Shown here: positions 35,561-46,909 of the stretch, piece by piece
How positions within the stretch are numbered: position 1 is the stretch's first letter
Layout of the letters: the number at the start of each line of letters is the position of its first letter
Assembly (NCBI RefSeq): GCF_036898095.1
Contig: NC_090739.1
Span: forward strand, 103,077,519 to 103,141,518
DNA length: 64,000 bases
Reading direction: 5' to 3'
DNA from: Palaemon carinicauda
Lineage: Eukaryota > Arthropoda > Malacostraca > Decapoda > Palaemonidae
Position numbers and translations under genes: made by a program
Notes under the pieces: model-generated
The model's database searches: none
Told to the model about the DNA's origin: nothing
Seen by the model: the letters and a program-made list of their open reading frames with translations, nothing else

Positions 35561-36619
35561 ATTCCTACGCTTGAGCATGAAGAACAAAGGAGTAGAAATA
35601 GAGTGTGTTGCAGAGACTGTACCACTCTCGGCAGGGACTTCGTCCTCGTAAGGGAAAGGTCATAGTCAGCGTGTTGATCAGGAGCTGCCACAGGCGCAGT
35701 ACTGTGACGGAGCAGGTAGAGCAGATTCCACAGGAACGAACGGCTCTGCTCTTCTACGTCAGCTGACTTAGCCAAAAAAGAAGCATGGATTTGCTAGCTG
35801 AGGAAATAAAATAAATTATGAAAGAGACATTCCCGTAGGAGGTTCACCTAACCCGCGGAAGGGGATAGTGTCGCGGAGAGAACAGAAACTTAATAAGGAA
35901 TGGGCGCTCCCTTCGCCGGCCATCATTGTCGTGAGAAGGAGAGCGGCAGCGTAAGAACTGTAAAACAAAGAATTTCAATTAATTAATCAGCTGACAAAAC
36001 AAACTACTTGGGAGAACCACTCAATCCTCTGGGGTTCCCCGAGGGGGAGCGGACAAGCTAAAGACTATGAACTCCCTCCAGCAGCTAAGTATGGCCGTCA
36101 GCCCATCGCCACATAAAAAAGTGTGGATTTAAGAGCTGAAAATTACAAATAGAAAATTATTTCAACATAACTGCTAAAGAAAACCATTCGAGAGAGCAAC
36201 CTAACCCGTGTAATGGGAAAGGTGTTCCCCCACAGAGTATCTGCCAACCGCTCATGTAATGAGGGAAAGCGGCATTGTCAGTGAGGGATAGCAAGACCAA
36301 CGTCAAGTTGTGGACAGGCCGTAAGCAGTCTTCCTCCAAGAACTTGCGGGAGACAGTGACGTTAACATCTGAACGGAGAAGGAGTATCCACATGATGACG
36401 ACTCCTTTATGGCGGAGGTCGGAGTCACTCGGAGTGCCCCCTGCCTACGGGTTATCCGGTGTCCAAGGGGGTAAGATCGTATGAGAATGTTCTCCGCCCT
36501 TGAGAACCTACCGCACTACGTAGTCACAAAATCAGCAACAATTGCTGAAAAAAGCTTAAATATATATAAAAACATTACAAGAATGTTTTCATATAAATAA
36601 AACGAAAAAACGTAAGTTT

Positions 36620-36888
36620 AAGAATAAGAAAAAAAAATGAGTCAAATGGCCGGTAAGTTGGAGCAGAGAGAGAGAGACAACATGTCTCGCCCCGAACCAA
36701 AAGCAAAGCGGGTGCTCAGCCCAGGTGTGTGAGTGAGCGGGGTAACCTGTTACCCGCACCCCTCTTGCTAACCAGCACTTGGGGTGGTTATCACTTGCTA
36801 AAAGTATTACGGCGCGTCTTTCCGCCATGCCGAAAGTAATATTCCCTATAAATAGCGAAGGTTTGTATAGAGTGACGGGACAAATTTG
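36620..36888 (-). repeat. B3 leader and terminus
   Basis: On the minus strand: ATACAAACCTTCGCTATTTA, then ATGGCGGAAAGACGCGCC and GGTTACCCCGCTCACTC. The layout parallels the B1 leader (terminus, GC-rich segment with inverted GGGGTGCGGGTAAC/GTTACCCGC pieces), although the sequence differs. Confidence 0.5.
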
Positions 36889-37043
36889 TTCTAATATTGT
36901 TACTATTCTTAAAATATCTATATTTAATTGTTCAATAATTCTCATAGTTTATTTATTTCCTTTCCTCACTGGGATATTTTTTCCTGGTGGCACCCTTGGG
37001 CTTACAGCAGCCTGCTTTTCCAGCTAGGGTTGTAGCTTAGTTA

Positions 37044-37101
<58 letters not shown>

Positions 37102-37127
37102 TAATAATAATCATAATAATAATAATA
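36889..37127 (+). repeat. Dispersed repeat with (AAT)n tail, copy 3 (5' truncated)
   Basis: TTGTTACTATTCTTAAAATA, GCTTTTCCAGCTAGGGTTGT and AGCTTAGTTAGTAATAATAA match the last 180 bp of copy 2, followed by about 85 bp of AAT repeats. It starts exactly at the end of the B3 terminus, as if inserted there. Confidence 0.85.
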
Positions 37128-38384
37128 GAAACTTATGATCTGAGTCAAAGGATAAGGTACAATGACATTCAATCAAGAAGGGGCCAAACCTTTGGATAGC
37201 TACTTTTGGAGTATCAGGCGTGGCAACAGACTCTGTGGACTGACTAACGGCAAAAGTACTCCTTTCCGAGAGCGTGGTACAAGAACTAAGCTCCAAGGAG
37301 ATGGTCTAACTTCTGATTTGGTAACCAGTAAGTTTGACACTCTGAATGAGGAATGACAGCTCTGTCGAGGAAAAGTTGACTCTGTTGTAAATAGAAGACG
37401 AATCTCAAAGTCGAGCGGCATCTTGTGTTTGGTTATGATGTGTGCGTATGGTAAAAATATTGAAACCTTATTGCTTGCTTAGTTTCAAGATAAGCTAATT
37501 AACTGCGATTTTGGAATTCATACATCCTTCTAGAAAGGCATGTGTCAGTAGGTGACTGTCATAGATTCCATTGTGCAGACGTGCAGTGGTTGTTGTTCAT
37601 AATTTGAGGTTATTGGCCAGTGCAAGGACATTACAATGGAATTCCAAAAGTCGTTAATAGGTTTCTGAGTGAACAGATTGATCACCAACTGTCAAAGTCA
37701 GCAACTTCTAATTGTATTTAAGGTAAGTGGAGTGATTAACCAAAAAGTTATGGTAATATTTGCCAATTTACTCCTTTTAAGTTTATATAATTAGTAATCA
37801 ATACCAAAATACTATCTTATGAGGCTAACGTGCGTAGCGAACGTAGTCTGCTTGCCAGAACACTGGAGCGGTGAGTTAATGTTTATTTGCAAACGAAGCA
37901 AGTATACGGCACAGTAAAAACCAATAGATAATTAGCTCGAGTAAAAATTTATTTGTAATAATATCATGATGAAGACTGCTATGTACACCTCGACTCCATA
38001 GAAAATGAGATGGAAAATCACGTTTTCTATGCGTCTGAGTCTGGTAAACAAAACCTTCAGTGTTTTGACCATGTTTCATTACTATTATTCGATTTTGACT
38101 ATGGTAGCTTTTCGTTATCATGATGATTGGTGTGTTTAGGATAGAGAGCTTATTTTCTTTTATCCATTTTCTGTATTCTCCCACCAAAAAACATCAATTT
38201 CCCACCCTGGAACCCCATTATTGCAGTTATTAAGTAGGGTCCTGTATCTCTAAATAAGATTATTTGTGGCAAAAATAAAGGTGAAACTTTTTGAAAACTC
38301 ACCCTGCTAGAAAAAATATATTTTCATATTGGATATCCGAGTTTGATTGAAACTAATTTTACCAGTTGGAGTACATAAAGTAAG
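37128..38384. other. Non-coding DNA
   Basis: No recognisable gene or repeat. The open frames of 60-100 codons have no domain signature. Confidence 0.5.
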
Positions 38385-38945
38385 AGAGGGTTATGGTAAG
38401 GTCAAGTAAGGTAAGGCTAGGTCAGGTAAGGTAAGGCTAGGTCAGGTAAGGTAAGGCTAGGTCAGGTAAGGTAAGGCTAGGTAAGGTAAGGCTAGGTAAG
38501 ATAAGGTTAAGTGAAATAATACTTAAGGTAAAGCTAAGTAAAATAATAGTAGGTAAGGTAAGGTAAGGCTAAGTAAAATATTAATAGGTAAGGTAAGGTC
38601 AGGTAAAGTATGGGTAGGTAAAGAAAGGGTAGGAAAGTATTGGTAATTAAGGTATGGGCAAGTAAGGTAAGAAAAAGTAAGTTAAGGGCAAGTAAGGTAA
38701 GGTAAGCTTAGGTAAGGTAAGCTTAGGTGAGGTAAGGGTATATAATGTGAGGTTAGATAATGTAAGGGAAGGGTAGGTAAAATGAGGTTAGGATAGGTAA
38801 TGATTATGCAAAGTGGTGGTTAGCAAAGTGGTGGCAGGCAAAGTTATGGCAGGCAAAGTGATGGGTTAGCAAGGCATGAGTAGAAAAGGTAAGAGTAGTT
38901 AAGGTAAGGGTACTTAAAATAGGTAAAATAAGGGAAGGTAAAATG
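38385..38945. repeat. GGTAAGG-rich degenerate tandem array
   Basis: Perfect 20-bp units (GGTAAGGCTAGGTCAGGTAA) at about 38410-38480 grade into looser TAGGTAAGGTAAGG and AAGTAAAATA stretches up to about 38945. No coding potential. The GGTAAG/TTAGG flavour is reminiscent of arthropod telomere-like words but is not a TTAGG array. Confidence 0.9.
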
Positions 38946-39473
38946 GTTTTATTTTTAGAACAATATAGGAAAAGCTTTACTGATAAAAAAAATGGGGTTT
39001 AATAAATAAAAACTCTCGTTTTCTTCGAAAATGACCCCTATTTCTGTCACAAATGAATAGGTACATCTAATTATATTCTACAGAAGTGGATCCAAAGCCC
39101 TGGGGTGGAGAAAACTTACAGGAGAATCGGTAACTAATGGTAAAACTAACCTTTTCTTCTCTATGCATTGTTTCCTGGGGCTCAAAATAAATCCATGAAA
39201 AATCACATAAAATATTAGCATTCTATACTCCTGGGTTATTTCTTATTTATTTGTTTACGTCGTACAGTTACATGTATCTGCTTGTAAATCAGCCATTATT
39301 TGCAACTTAAGACTCCGCTGTAGTTAGTGTTAGTGTATATAAAGTAAATAAAGCATTGCATTATTTGTGAATAACCTTTAGGGGTTGTGACCTGGGAAGG
39401 GGGTTCCAGGGGGCTTGCCCCAAAGCTAGGACTGTGACCTGGGAAATACTAGGTTAGGTTGGGTGGGTTAGGT
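38946..39473. other. Non-coding DNA flanking DIRS copy A
   Basis: No gene. CTGTGACCTGGGAA is repeated at about 39390 and 39430. The end, AGGTTAGGTTGGGTGGGTTAGG, contains telomere-like TTAGG words directly before the retroelement terminus. Confidence 0.5.
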
Positions 39474-39503
39474 TTTTTGGGCTCAAGCCATGACGTCCTG
39501 ATG

Positions 39504-42186
39504 GAAGGTTCCTTCAGTAGCTTCCTAGGGTATATTTAACTACAGTGGATATTCCCATAGAATTAAACTAAAGGTTATCACAGAATTCCAACTTCTGGTG
39601 CGAGTACCCTAAAGGTTTCCCTCTAGGATATCGTATATCAACAGGGGACGCATGTATTAACACGCCACATATATATCAACACCCCATATAGAGTTAACAC
39701 TTCGATATGGAAAGGTGGCTGAGTAACCGAGGAGCCGTTCCACAGTTACTCTCATCCGTGGCTGCTTTTGGTACTCGAGACGTAAACAAACGGGCGCCAT
39801 TGCTAAATGACGTCACGTCCGTCCTCATCCCTTCGTCTGTAGCTTCTTCGCTAAGTCGGATTTTTCCCAAGTGATTTCTTTATCAGCTTACATCGCCGTT
39901 ATGTCGCTACCTTCAGCCTCGCCTTCTTCTGGAAAGTTGAGTACCAGGTCCCAGTATTGTTTAAATAAGCTCTGGCCGTAAAGTAACTTCTACTTTTCAT
40001 AAAATATTGTGTTCTGTGGCAGAGCTGTGCCGATACCAGACGCGCCATTTTACGGCGCCGCTGTTCATGTTGCATGCTTTATTTAGTTAGCCAGAACAGC
40101 CTTCTCCGGTCATTTAACTAATTAATATTATTAGTTATTTAGTCTTCATAGCTAGGGAATCATTATATCATGTTTTAGCGCTCATCAGACTTGGTCGCTC
40201 TTCGACCCCATACTAGATCGCTAGCTTGGCCCCTAGGCTGGACAGCCTAGTGCTTGTTTTCATGCATGATATATATTAGTGTTCCTAAGTTAAGTTATGA
40301 AGATTGTGGCATTATTAAACATACTATTTACTGTGATGTAAGTGTTTTCGCCTTCGGGGACCATATAAGGGACCGTGTTGATTGTGTATCAACCCCTCCT
40401 AACCTAATGTAGGAACCCTTGTATGTTCCCTATTCCCCCTGCCTGCGGGCATTCCCTCTGGGTAGACTTGCTTTCCCTTCTATATAGAGGAATCTCGTCT
40501 ACAACCAGAGTATTTATCGCTTCTCTGCCTACCCTAAGGGAATGAACCCCCCTTAGGGTCGTGCCTGAGATCTTAGGAAGGGCCCTGCCCTTCCCCAGTT
40601 GCACTTGGTTGGGTTACTCCTTCCTCCCTGCAACTAGCGATGTGTCTTTCAGGCTTTCCTAGCCTAGGAGTTAGTCCTCCTACTCTAGGTTAAGCTCTGG
40701 GGGTAGACTCTGTCTTTTATAGTTTGGGACAGTACATTAGTACCGTACTTGATCTGGGCTACCTATCCTAGGTTAGGGAGCGTTCTCCCTTGCCTTGGTG
40801 GCCGCTCTCATGCAGAGTCTCCTCATTAGAAAGACCCCTTCTTCTCCCTCCCCACCTATCCTTTTGGTGTAGGCCTGCCTACACACCTCTGTCCTTAGTC
40901 CTACAACTCCTCCCTTGGGTGGAGTGGTAGGGCTAACTTGTTCTCCTACTGAGCTGGCCGCTCTGGTACACATACCCTTCATAGCGTTCTATGGGGGTGG
41001 TTGCCGGCGGCAGTCCTGTCGACGGGGGATTCCCTCCTCTTTGAGTGCCCTCTATCCCTCCCTTGGGTTACCACAGGCACCCGGCCACCTGCCGGCTCCC
41101 TGCCGCCGAATGTTAGGAGTATCCACTCCTATCATGAGTGCACTCTCTCCGGAGGGATGCCGGAGGGGTATAGGATCTTACCCCTTCCATCCCTCCTTAC
41201 CTTTCTCTCTTTCTATCTTGGTGCCGGTCCCTTGCCGTCTCTACTGCCGGCGATAACCGCCACTACCTCAGGTGACCTTCTTTCATAAGATGCCTCCCCC
41301 CTCTAAGATGTCAGCCTTCCGTGTGCCGGAGGCTGCCGCCTTCCATCGACATACCGCCGACGTCCCACCCCTCATTTTACCTAGTAACAGCCGGCCGACT
41401 TTCGGACTCTGCCACCCGCATGCCGGCATTGATTGCCGGCAATCTAGGTATACAACCATATACATATCTATCTTATGAATTGATCCAAGGCTCACCATGC
41501 CGTCAGCCTTCGGCTGCCGGAGCCGCCGCCCCCTGCCGACCGTGGTATTATCCATATAAGATACTTGATGCCTTCCACCCTGCAGGACCGGCCTCCGGTG
41601 TGCCGTCGGTCTGCCGGAACCCTCATGAGACGTTAAGGGACATGTACCCCTTCCCTGGCTGCCGGCAACATGCCGACAGTCAATATGTTGCAGCCAGATA
41701 GCTTGGCCACTTCCATATAGGTATTGTCTTACCATCCAAAGATAGTGGCTATGCTGTTTGATTGCACATTACAATAATTCCAGCATACTCTGTGTATCTC
41801 AGTGCAGTCGATTGCCGGAACCTACATTTACTAAGGGGTTTATCCTATTTCCCCTCTCCCCCAGGGCTGTGAGTGGTCTCAGACCCTAGTACACTCTGTG
41901 GACAATTCCTGTTAAAAGCCTAGCTTGGCTCATCCATACGGATTTCCCTCATTGTGACCTTCGGGTACAAAGGAATTGTCTACGGATAAGGTTACGGTAA
42001 CCGCCTGGGCGGGATTCACAAGTATGTGTCTATCTACTTCCTTTCCCGCTCATTAATCTTAAACATTAATATGTTCGTATAATTAAGTTATTTTTAACTT
42101 TAGATTAAGTTATCCTTAATTTTAGAGTAATGTAAGTCATTCTTATGCCTTCCATGTACTGTACTCATGATCTCTTTCTTTTACAG
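39504..42186 (+). other. DIRS-A leader with putative intron
   Basis: The 2.7-kb leader has no long ORF of recognisable content. It shares blocks with copy C (CGTATATCAACAGGGGACGC, CGTAAACAAACGGGCGCCAT). The part at 40980-41700 is dense in GCCGGC/TGCCGG words. A strong splice acceptor, CTCTTTCTTTTACAG, ends at 42186 directly before the gag reading frame. GATGTAAGTG near 40334 is a possible donor. The intron is inferred from conservation in copy C. Confidence 0.5.
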
Positions 42187-44108
42187 GAGGACTATTTGAA
42201 GTGTGAGAGCAACTTCTGCGGGGTGAAGCCGCCCCCTGCGCCGCCAAGAAAGGCGACTTGAAGTATTGGGACCCGCAGAACTGTACAGTCTGCAAAAGTC
42301 TTCTCGTTGAGGCATTCGACAATCCTCCTACTGCGGAGGCAAGGGACATTGCTAGGGAGAAGCTACGCAAATGTGTGCGTGGCTTCCAAAAGAACGCAAC
42401 TGGACCGTGCCTTCCCAACGAAGACTTGAGGGCTTTGCTTTTCCCGAAAGCATCTAAAGATTCAGTGGTCCCCCGTGATCAGATCCCCACCGTCCAGATT
42501 GTGGTCGAACCTGACGTAGTTATGGCACAGTCCATGCGTGAGTGCCATCTTGATTCCGACAACGTGGAACGTATGTCGGAAGTGTCTGAAGAGACGGAGA
42601 AGAACCTCATGGGCGAGGAGCTCGACTATGAGGAAGATCAGGTGGAATACCCTGATTCGGAGACTGAGGTCGCTCCTGCTCCCCCAGCAACTCCTGCACC
42701 GTCCGAGGAACCTGTTCCTTCGACTTCTGCCACCCCGGACCCTCTTCCATCGGCCACTCAAGAGGTCTTCAAAATGCTTGAAGCCCTCATGGACAAGAAG
42801 CTGCGCGAGACTCAGGAGCAATTCCGGACGACTCTCGTCGGCTTCAAACAACCAAAAAAGATTTCAGTTAAGGACCTCCCCACCTGCTCGGAAGCTAACC
42901 CATGGAGATACGCCGAGCATATGCCAATTACAATTGGCAAGATTTATATCAGTGAAAGGGTTGGCTCTATTTTGCTGGAAGAAGTGGAGTTCTTCCCAAA
43001 TTTCGAGGCTTATCCGGACTGTTACGTCCGGCTCAGGTCCGAACCAGCCTCAAAGGAAGAGACCGAACCAAAAGAAGTTATTGTGTTCAATCTCGCGAAG
43101 GCCCAAGCTATGTTAGCTCAGGCAGTGAAGAGTCGGGGTTTCACTAACTCCAAGATGCCGGCGCTTAGTAAGAAGTATCCAACCTTCGTTGCGCCAAATA
43201 CTGCAACCTTCCCCTTCATCGAAAAGGCCTCCACAGCGGTCATAAAGGCAGTGAAGGAAGGGAAACCCTGTCCTGCACTGGAGGAGTGCAGACCCTTCTC
43301 CATTACTCTTCCCCCCGATGATAGGCACTGGAAAGACATCCAGTCGACCTTCACGATAGGAAAACTGTAACCTGATGTGGCCGGTCATCAATTCAATGAG
43401 GACCTCCCAAGGCTGAACGATCACCTCCTTCGTAGGGAACAGGATACGAAGGAGAGACTCGCCGCTTCGCTGTCCCATCAGGTACACCTCGAACTCGTGG
43501 CCGGGGATACCAGAGTCCCGGACTTTTATATGGTCCTTGCTAAGTCGTACCTGGCGACTGTAACCAAGGACCTATATAGCTTCACTAGGGCTCGCAGAGC
43601 CTGTCGAGAATTTGTGTTCGCCAACGCAACAGTGAAACACGAACCCCGGAGACTGATTTCCTCCAATATCTGAGGCAAGTATCTCTTCCCGTCTACCTTG
43701 GTGAAAGAGATAGTGGACAAAGCTGCCAAAGAGAATAGGAACCTTCTTCATAAGTGGGGCATGTCCCGAAAGAGGAAGTCCTCTCAGGATGATGGCCCTC
43801 AGCCTAAGAGGAAATCCTCGAAGCCTAGACCCCAGCAACGTCAACCGAGACGACAGTTTCCGGGTCCCGCTACTCCCCAAGTGGCTACGCAGCCGCAACA
43901 GACCTTTCAGTTGGTCCCCCAGCCGGTGGTGTCGCAGTCGCCGGTCTTCACCCCTGCCTACAAGCAACACTCGACTACCTTTCGTCCCAGAGGTAGGGGC
44001 TCAGGCAGAGGTTCCGGCAGAGATTCTTCTCGCCGTCCCTCCAGAGGCAGAGGAGGAAGGGGAGCTAGCGGCCGAGGTGGCAAACCCTCGGGACACCAGA
44101 AGCAATGA
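42187..44108 (+). pseudogene. DIRS-A gag, broken
   Basis: Gag would bind element RNA and form the replication particle. Comparison with copy C gives the layout. An N-terminal Cys/His cluster (KCESNFCGVK here) is damaged by a short deletion and frame change at about 42228. The next blocks are WDPQNCTVC, an acidic centre (MGEELDYEEDQVE), MEALMDKKLRETQEQ, the conserved WRYAEHMPI and FEAYPDCYVRLRSEPASKEE, and an Arg/Gly-rich tail (SGRGGKPSGHQKQ). TAA at 43368-43370 stands where C has Asp, and TGA at 43671-43673 where C has Trp. The natural stop is TGA at 44106-44108. Three lesions make it a pseudogene. No ATG precedes the Cys cluster in this exon, consistent with a spliced 5' exon. Confidence 0.85.
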
Positions 44109-45948
44109 AGTGCTTCCGGTGGGAGGAAGACTCCGCCAATTCCAGGATCGTTGGACCTTCGATCCCTGGGCACACAGCATCGTCAAGAAGGGACTGGGCT
44201 GGAGCTGGACTCAACCACCCCCATCCTTCCAGCAATTCTTCCAACAGTCAACCCCCCTCCTGGAAGAATATGTCCTGGAACTCTTGAACAAGAAGGTGAT
44301 CAGGAGGGTAAAGTCAACCAGGTTCCAAGGGAGACTATTTTGTGTTCCCAAGAAAGACTCCGACAAACTCAGTGTCATTTTAGACTTATCCCTCTACAAC
44401 AAGTTCATTGCGAACAACAAATTCAAGATGCTGACTCTGCAACAAATAAGGACCCTTCTGCCTCAAAGGGCCTACACGGTCTCCATAGACCTGGCGGATG
44501 CCTACTGGCACATCCCAATGAATCATTACGCTTCCTCCTACCTAGGATTTCGACTCCAAAGGAAAAGTTACGCCTTCAGGGCCATGCCCTTCGGGCTCAA
44601 CGTGGCTCCATGGATCTTCACCAAGCTGGCAGACGCAATCGTCCAACAGCTACGTCTTCAGGGCGTCCAAGTGATGGCCTACCTAGACGACTGGCTAGTC
44701 TGGTCGACATCGCCCGAAGATTGTGTGAGAGCCTGCAACAAAGTCACCCAGTTCCTAGAGCATCTGAGCTTCAAGATAAATGCCGAGAAATCTCGCCTCT
44801 CTCCTTCTCAGAAGTTCCAATGGTTGGGAATCCATTGGGATCTTCAGTCACACCGCCTTTCCATCCCACAGAAGAAAAGGAAGGAAATAGCAGGGTCTGT
44901 CAGAAGGCTTCTAAAATCCAAACGGATCTCAAGACGACAGCAGGAACAAGTCCTCGGCTCTCTACAGTTCGCCTCTGTGACAAACCCAGTGCTTCGCGCA
45001 TAGCTAAAGGATGCCGCGGGAGTCTGGAGACGTTTCGCATCCATCGCTCGAAGAGACCTCAAGAGACGGCTTCCAAACAGACTTCGCTTACTCTTAAAGC
45101 CGTGGTCAGAAGCAAAGGCCCTGAAAAGGTCTATCCCTCTTCAACACCCGCCTCCATCACTCAACATCCACACGGACGCTTCACTGGAGGGTTGGGGAGG
45201 TCACTCGCACCAACAACAGGTTCAAGGAACGTGGTCTCCCCTATTCAAGACGTTTCACATCAACATCTTGGAGGCCATGGCGGTTCTTCTCACCCTGAAG
45301 AAACTCTCCCCGCCTCCCTCGATCCACATTCGTCTGACTCTGGACAACTCGGTGGTAGTCAGATGTCTCAATCGTCAGGGCTCGAGATCGCCCCAGATAA
45401 ATCAGGTACTTCTTCCGATCTTTCGTTTGGCAGAAAGGAAGAAATGGCACCTGTCTGCAGTTCACCTACAAGGATTCCGCAACGTGACGGTGGACGCCCT
45501 ATCGAGGACAAGCCCAATAGAGTCGGAATGGTCTCTAGACACAAGGTCATTCTCCTTCATCTCTCACCAAGTCCCGGAACTTCAGATCGATCTCTTCGCG
45601 ACGAGCGACAACAATCAACTTCCTCGATATGTGGCCCCGTACGAGGACCCCAAGGCAGAAGCAGTGGATGCCATGTCACTGGATTGGAACAGATGGTCCA
45701 GGATATACCTGTTCCCCCCTCCCAACCTTCTGCTGAAAGTCCTCTCCAAGCTGAGAACCTTCAAAGGGACAGCGGCCCTAGTGGCTCCCAAGTGGCCCCG
45801 GAGCAATTGGTACCTCCTGGTCCTGGAGCTGCAGCCCACGCTGATTCCCCTACCGGGTCCAGTTCTCTCGCAACAAGTACAGAAGTCGACTGTCTTTGCT
45901 TCATCACTGAAAGTCAGGGACCTTCATCTCATGATTTTCTCTCCTTAG
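43789..45948 (+). pseudogene. DIRS-A reverse transcriptase, RNase H and Dam-like domain, one nonsense codon
   Basis: The frame is +1 relative to gag and overlaps its end by about 320 nt of open frame. RT motifs are in order: RLFCVPKKDSDK, TVSIDLADAYWH, AFRAMPFGLNVAP and the catalytic MAYLDDW. RNase H follows (NIHTDASLEGWG, ILEAMAVL, LTLDNSV, DALSR), then a Dam-methyltransferase-like segment (DLFATSDNNQLPRY, FPPPN, LVAPKWPRSNW). TAG at 45001-45003 interrupts it between RT and RNase H, where copy C has CAG. Otherwise the frame is open to 45948. The product would copy RNA into DNA and remove the RNA strand. Confidence 0.93.
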
Positions 45949-46909
45949 CCGCAAAGAAAAGGTTTGGGATCTCGAAGAAAAGCTTAGACTTCCTCGAGGA
46001 GTACAAGACTGAATCTACCAGACGGCAATACGAATCTTCCTGGAGAAAGTGGGTCTCATTCGTCAAGGCAAAAAATCCTACGGAAATCACCATTGATTTT
46101 TGTATGTCCTTCTTCATTCACCTTCATGGACAAGGCTTAGCGGCCAACACGATTTCCACCTGCAAATCGGCCCTGACTAGACCACTCCTATACGCCTTCC
46201 AGATTGATCTGTCCAGTGATATCTTCAATAAACTGCCAAAGGCATGCGCTAGACTACGCCCAGCACCCCCACCAAAACCTATCTCCTGGTCCCTGGACAA
46301 GGTGCTCCATTTTGCTTCTAGCCTGGACAACAATTCGTGCCCTCTGAAAGATTTGACTCAAAAAGTTATCTTCCTTTTTGCTCTCGCCTCGGGAGTCCGA
46401 GTCAGCGAAATAGTGGCATTATCTAGAGAAGAGGGTCATATCCTGTTCGCAGAGACAGGAGAGCTTACCCTCTTCCCGATCTGACGTTTCTCGCTAAGAA
46501 TGAACTACCCACCAAGAGATGGGGCCCTTGGAGAATCTGCCCCCTGAGGGAAGATGTCTCTCTATGCCCAGTGGAGAGTCTTAAGGTCTATCTTCGAAGA
46601 ACTTCAGACTTCGGTGGAGGACAACTCTTCAAAGGAGAAACATCGGGTAGCGACCTGTCACTGAAACAACTAAGAGCGAAAATCACTTACTTCATTCGCA
46701 GAGCGGATCCTGACAGTACACCCGCAGGTCACGATCCTAGAAAAGTCGCTTCTTCTCTGAACTTCTTCCAGAGTATGGATTTCGAAAGCCTCAAGAGCTT
46801 TACAGGCTGGAAATCATCGCTCGTTTTCTTCAAGCACTACGCAAAACAAGTGCACGAAGTGAAGCATTTCGTGGTAGCCGCAGGTAGTGTTATGAAACCT
46901 GCTGTTTAA
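44109..46909 (+). pseudogene. DIRS-A tyrosine recombinase frame, one frameshift
   Basis: This frame directly follows the gag TGA in the same phase and is open to 46484. Its first 600 codons overlap RT-RNase H and look like a Ser/Pro/Gln/Arg-rich shadow of it. The recognisable recombinase starts at about 45956: KRFGISKKSLDFLEEYK, STRRQYESSWRKWVSF (N-terminal SAM-like fold), then VIFLFALASGVRVSEI with the box I arginine. A single-base deletion near 46476 (CCCGATCTGACG against CCCGGATCCGACG in C) shifts the frame. The rest, at 46485-46909, keeps AGHDPRKVASS (HxxR), FTGWKS and FFKHYAK with the tyrosine nucleophile. The enzyme would integrate circular cDNA. Confidence 0.9.

Larger units (their letters stand above)
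32789..36890 (-). mobile_element. Decayed DIRS-type retroelement copy B3
   Basis: Both ends carry DIRS-like terminal cores in inverted orientation: CATACAAACCTGAGTCATTT near 32809 on the plus strand, and ATACAAACCTTCGCTATTTA near 36857 on the minus strand. Between them lie a gag fragment (33936-34280), 18-bp gag-type repeats (34615-34690) and a GC-containing leader (36620-36888). A dispersed repeat (32945-33316) has inserted near the 3' end. No RT or YR is recognisable. The boundaries are inferred from the terminal cores and are approximate. Confidence 0.5.
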
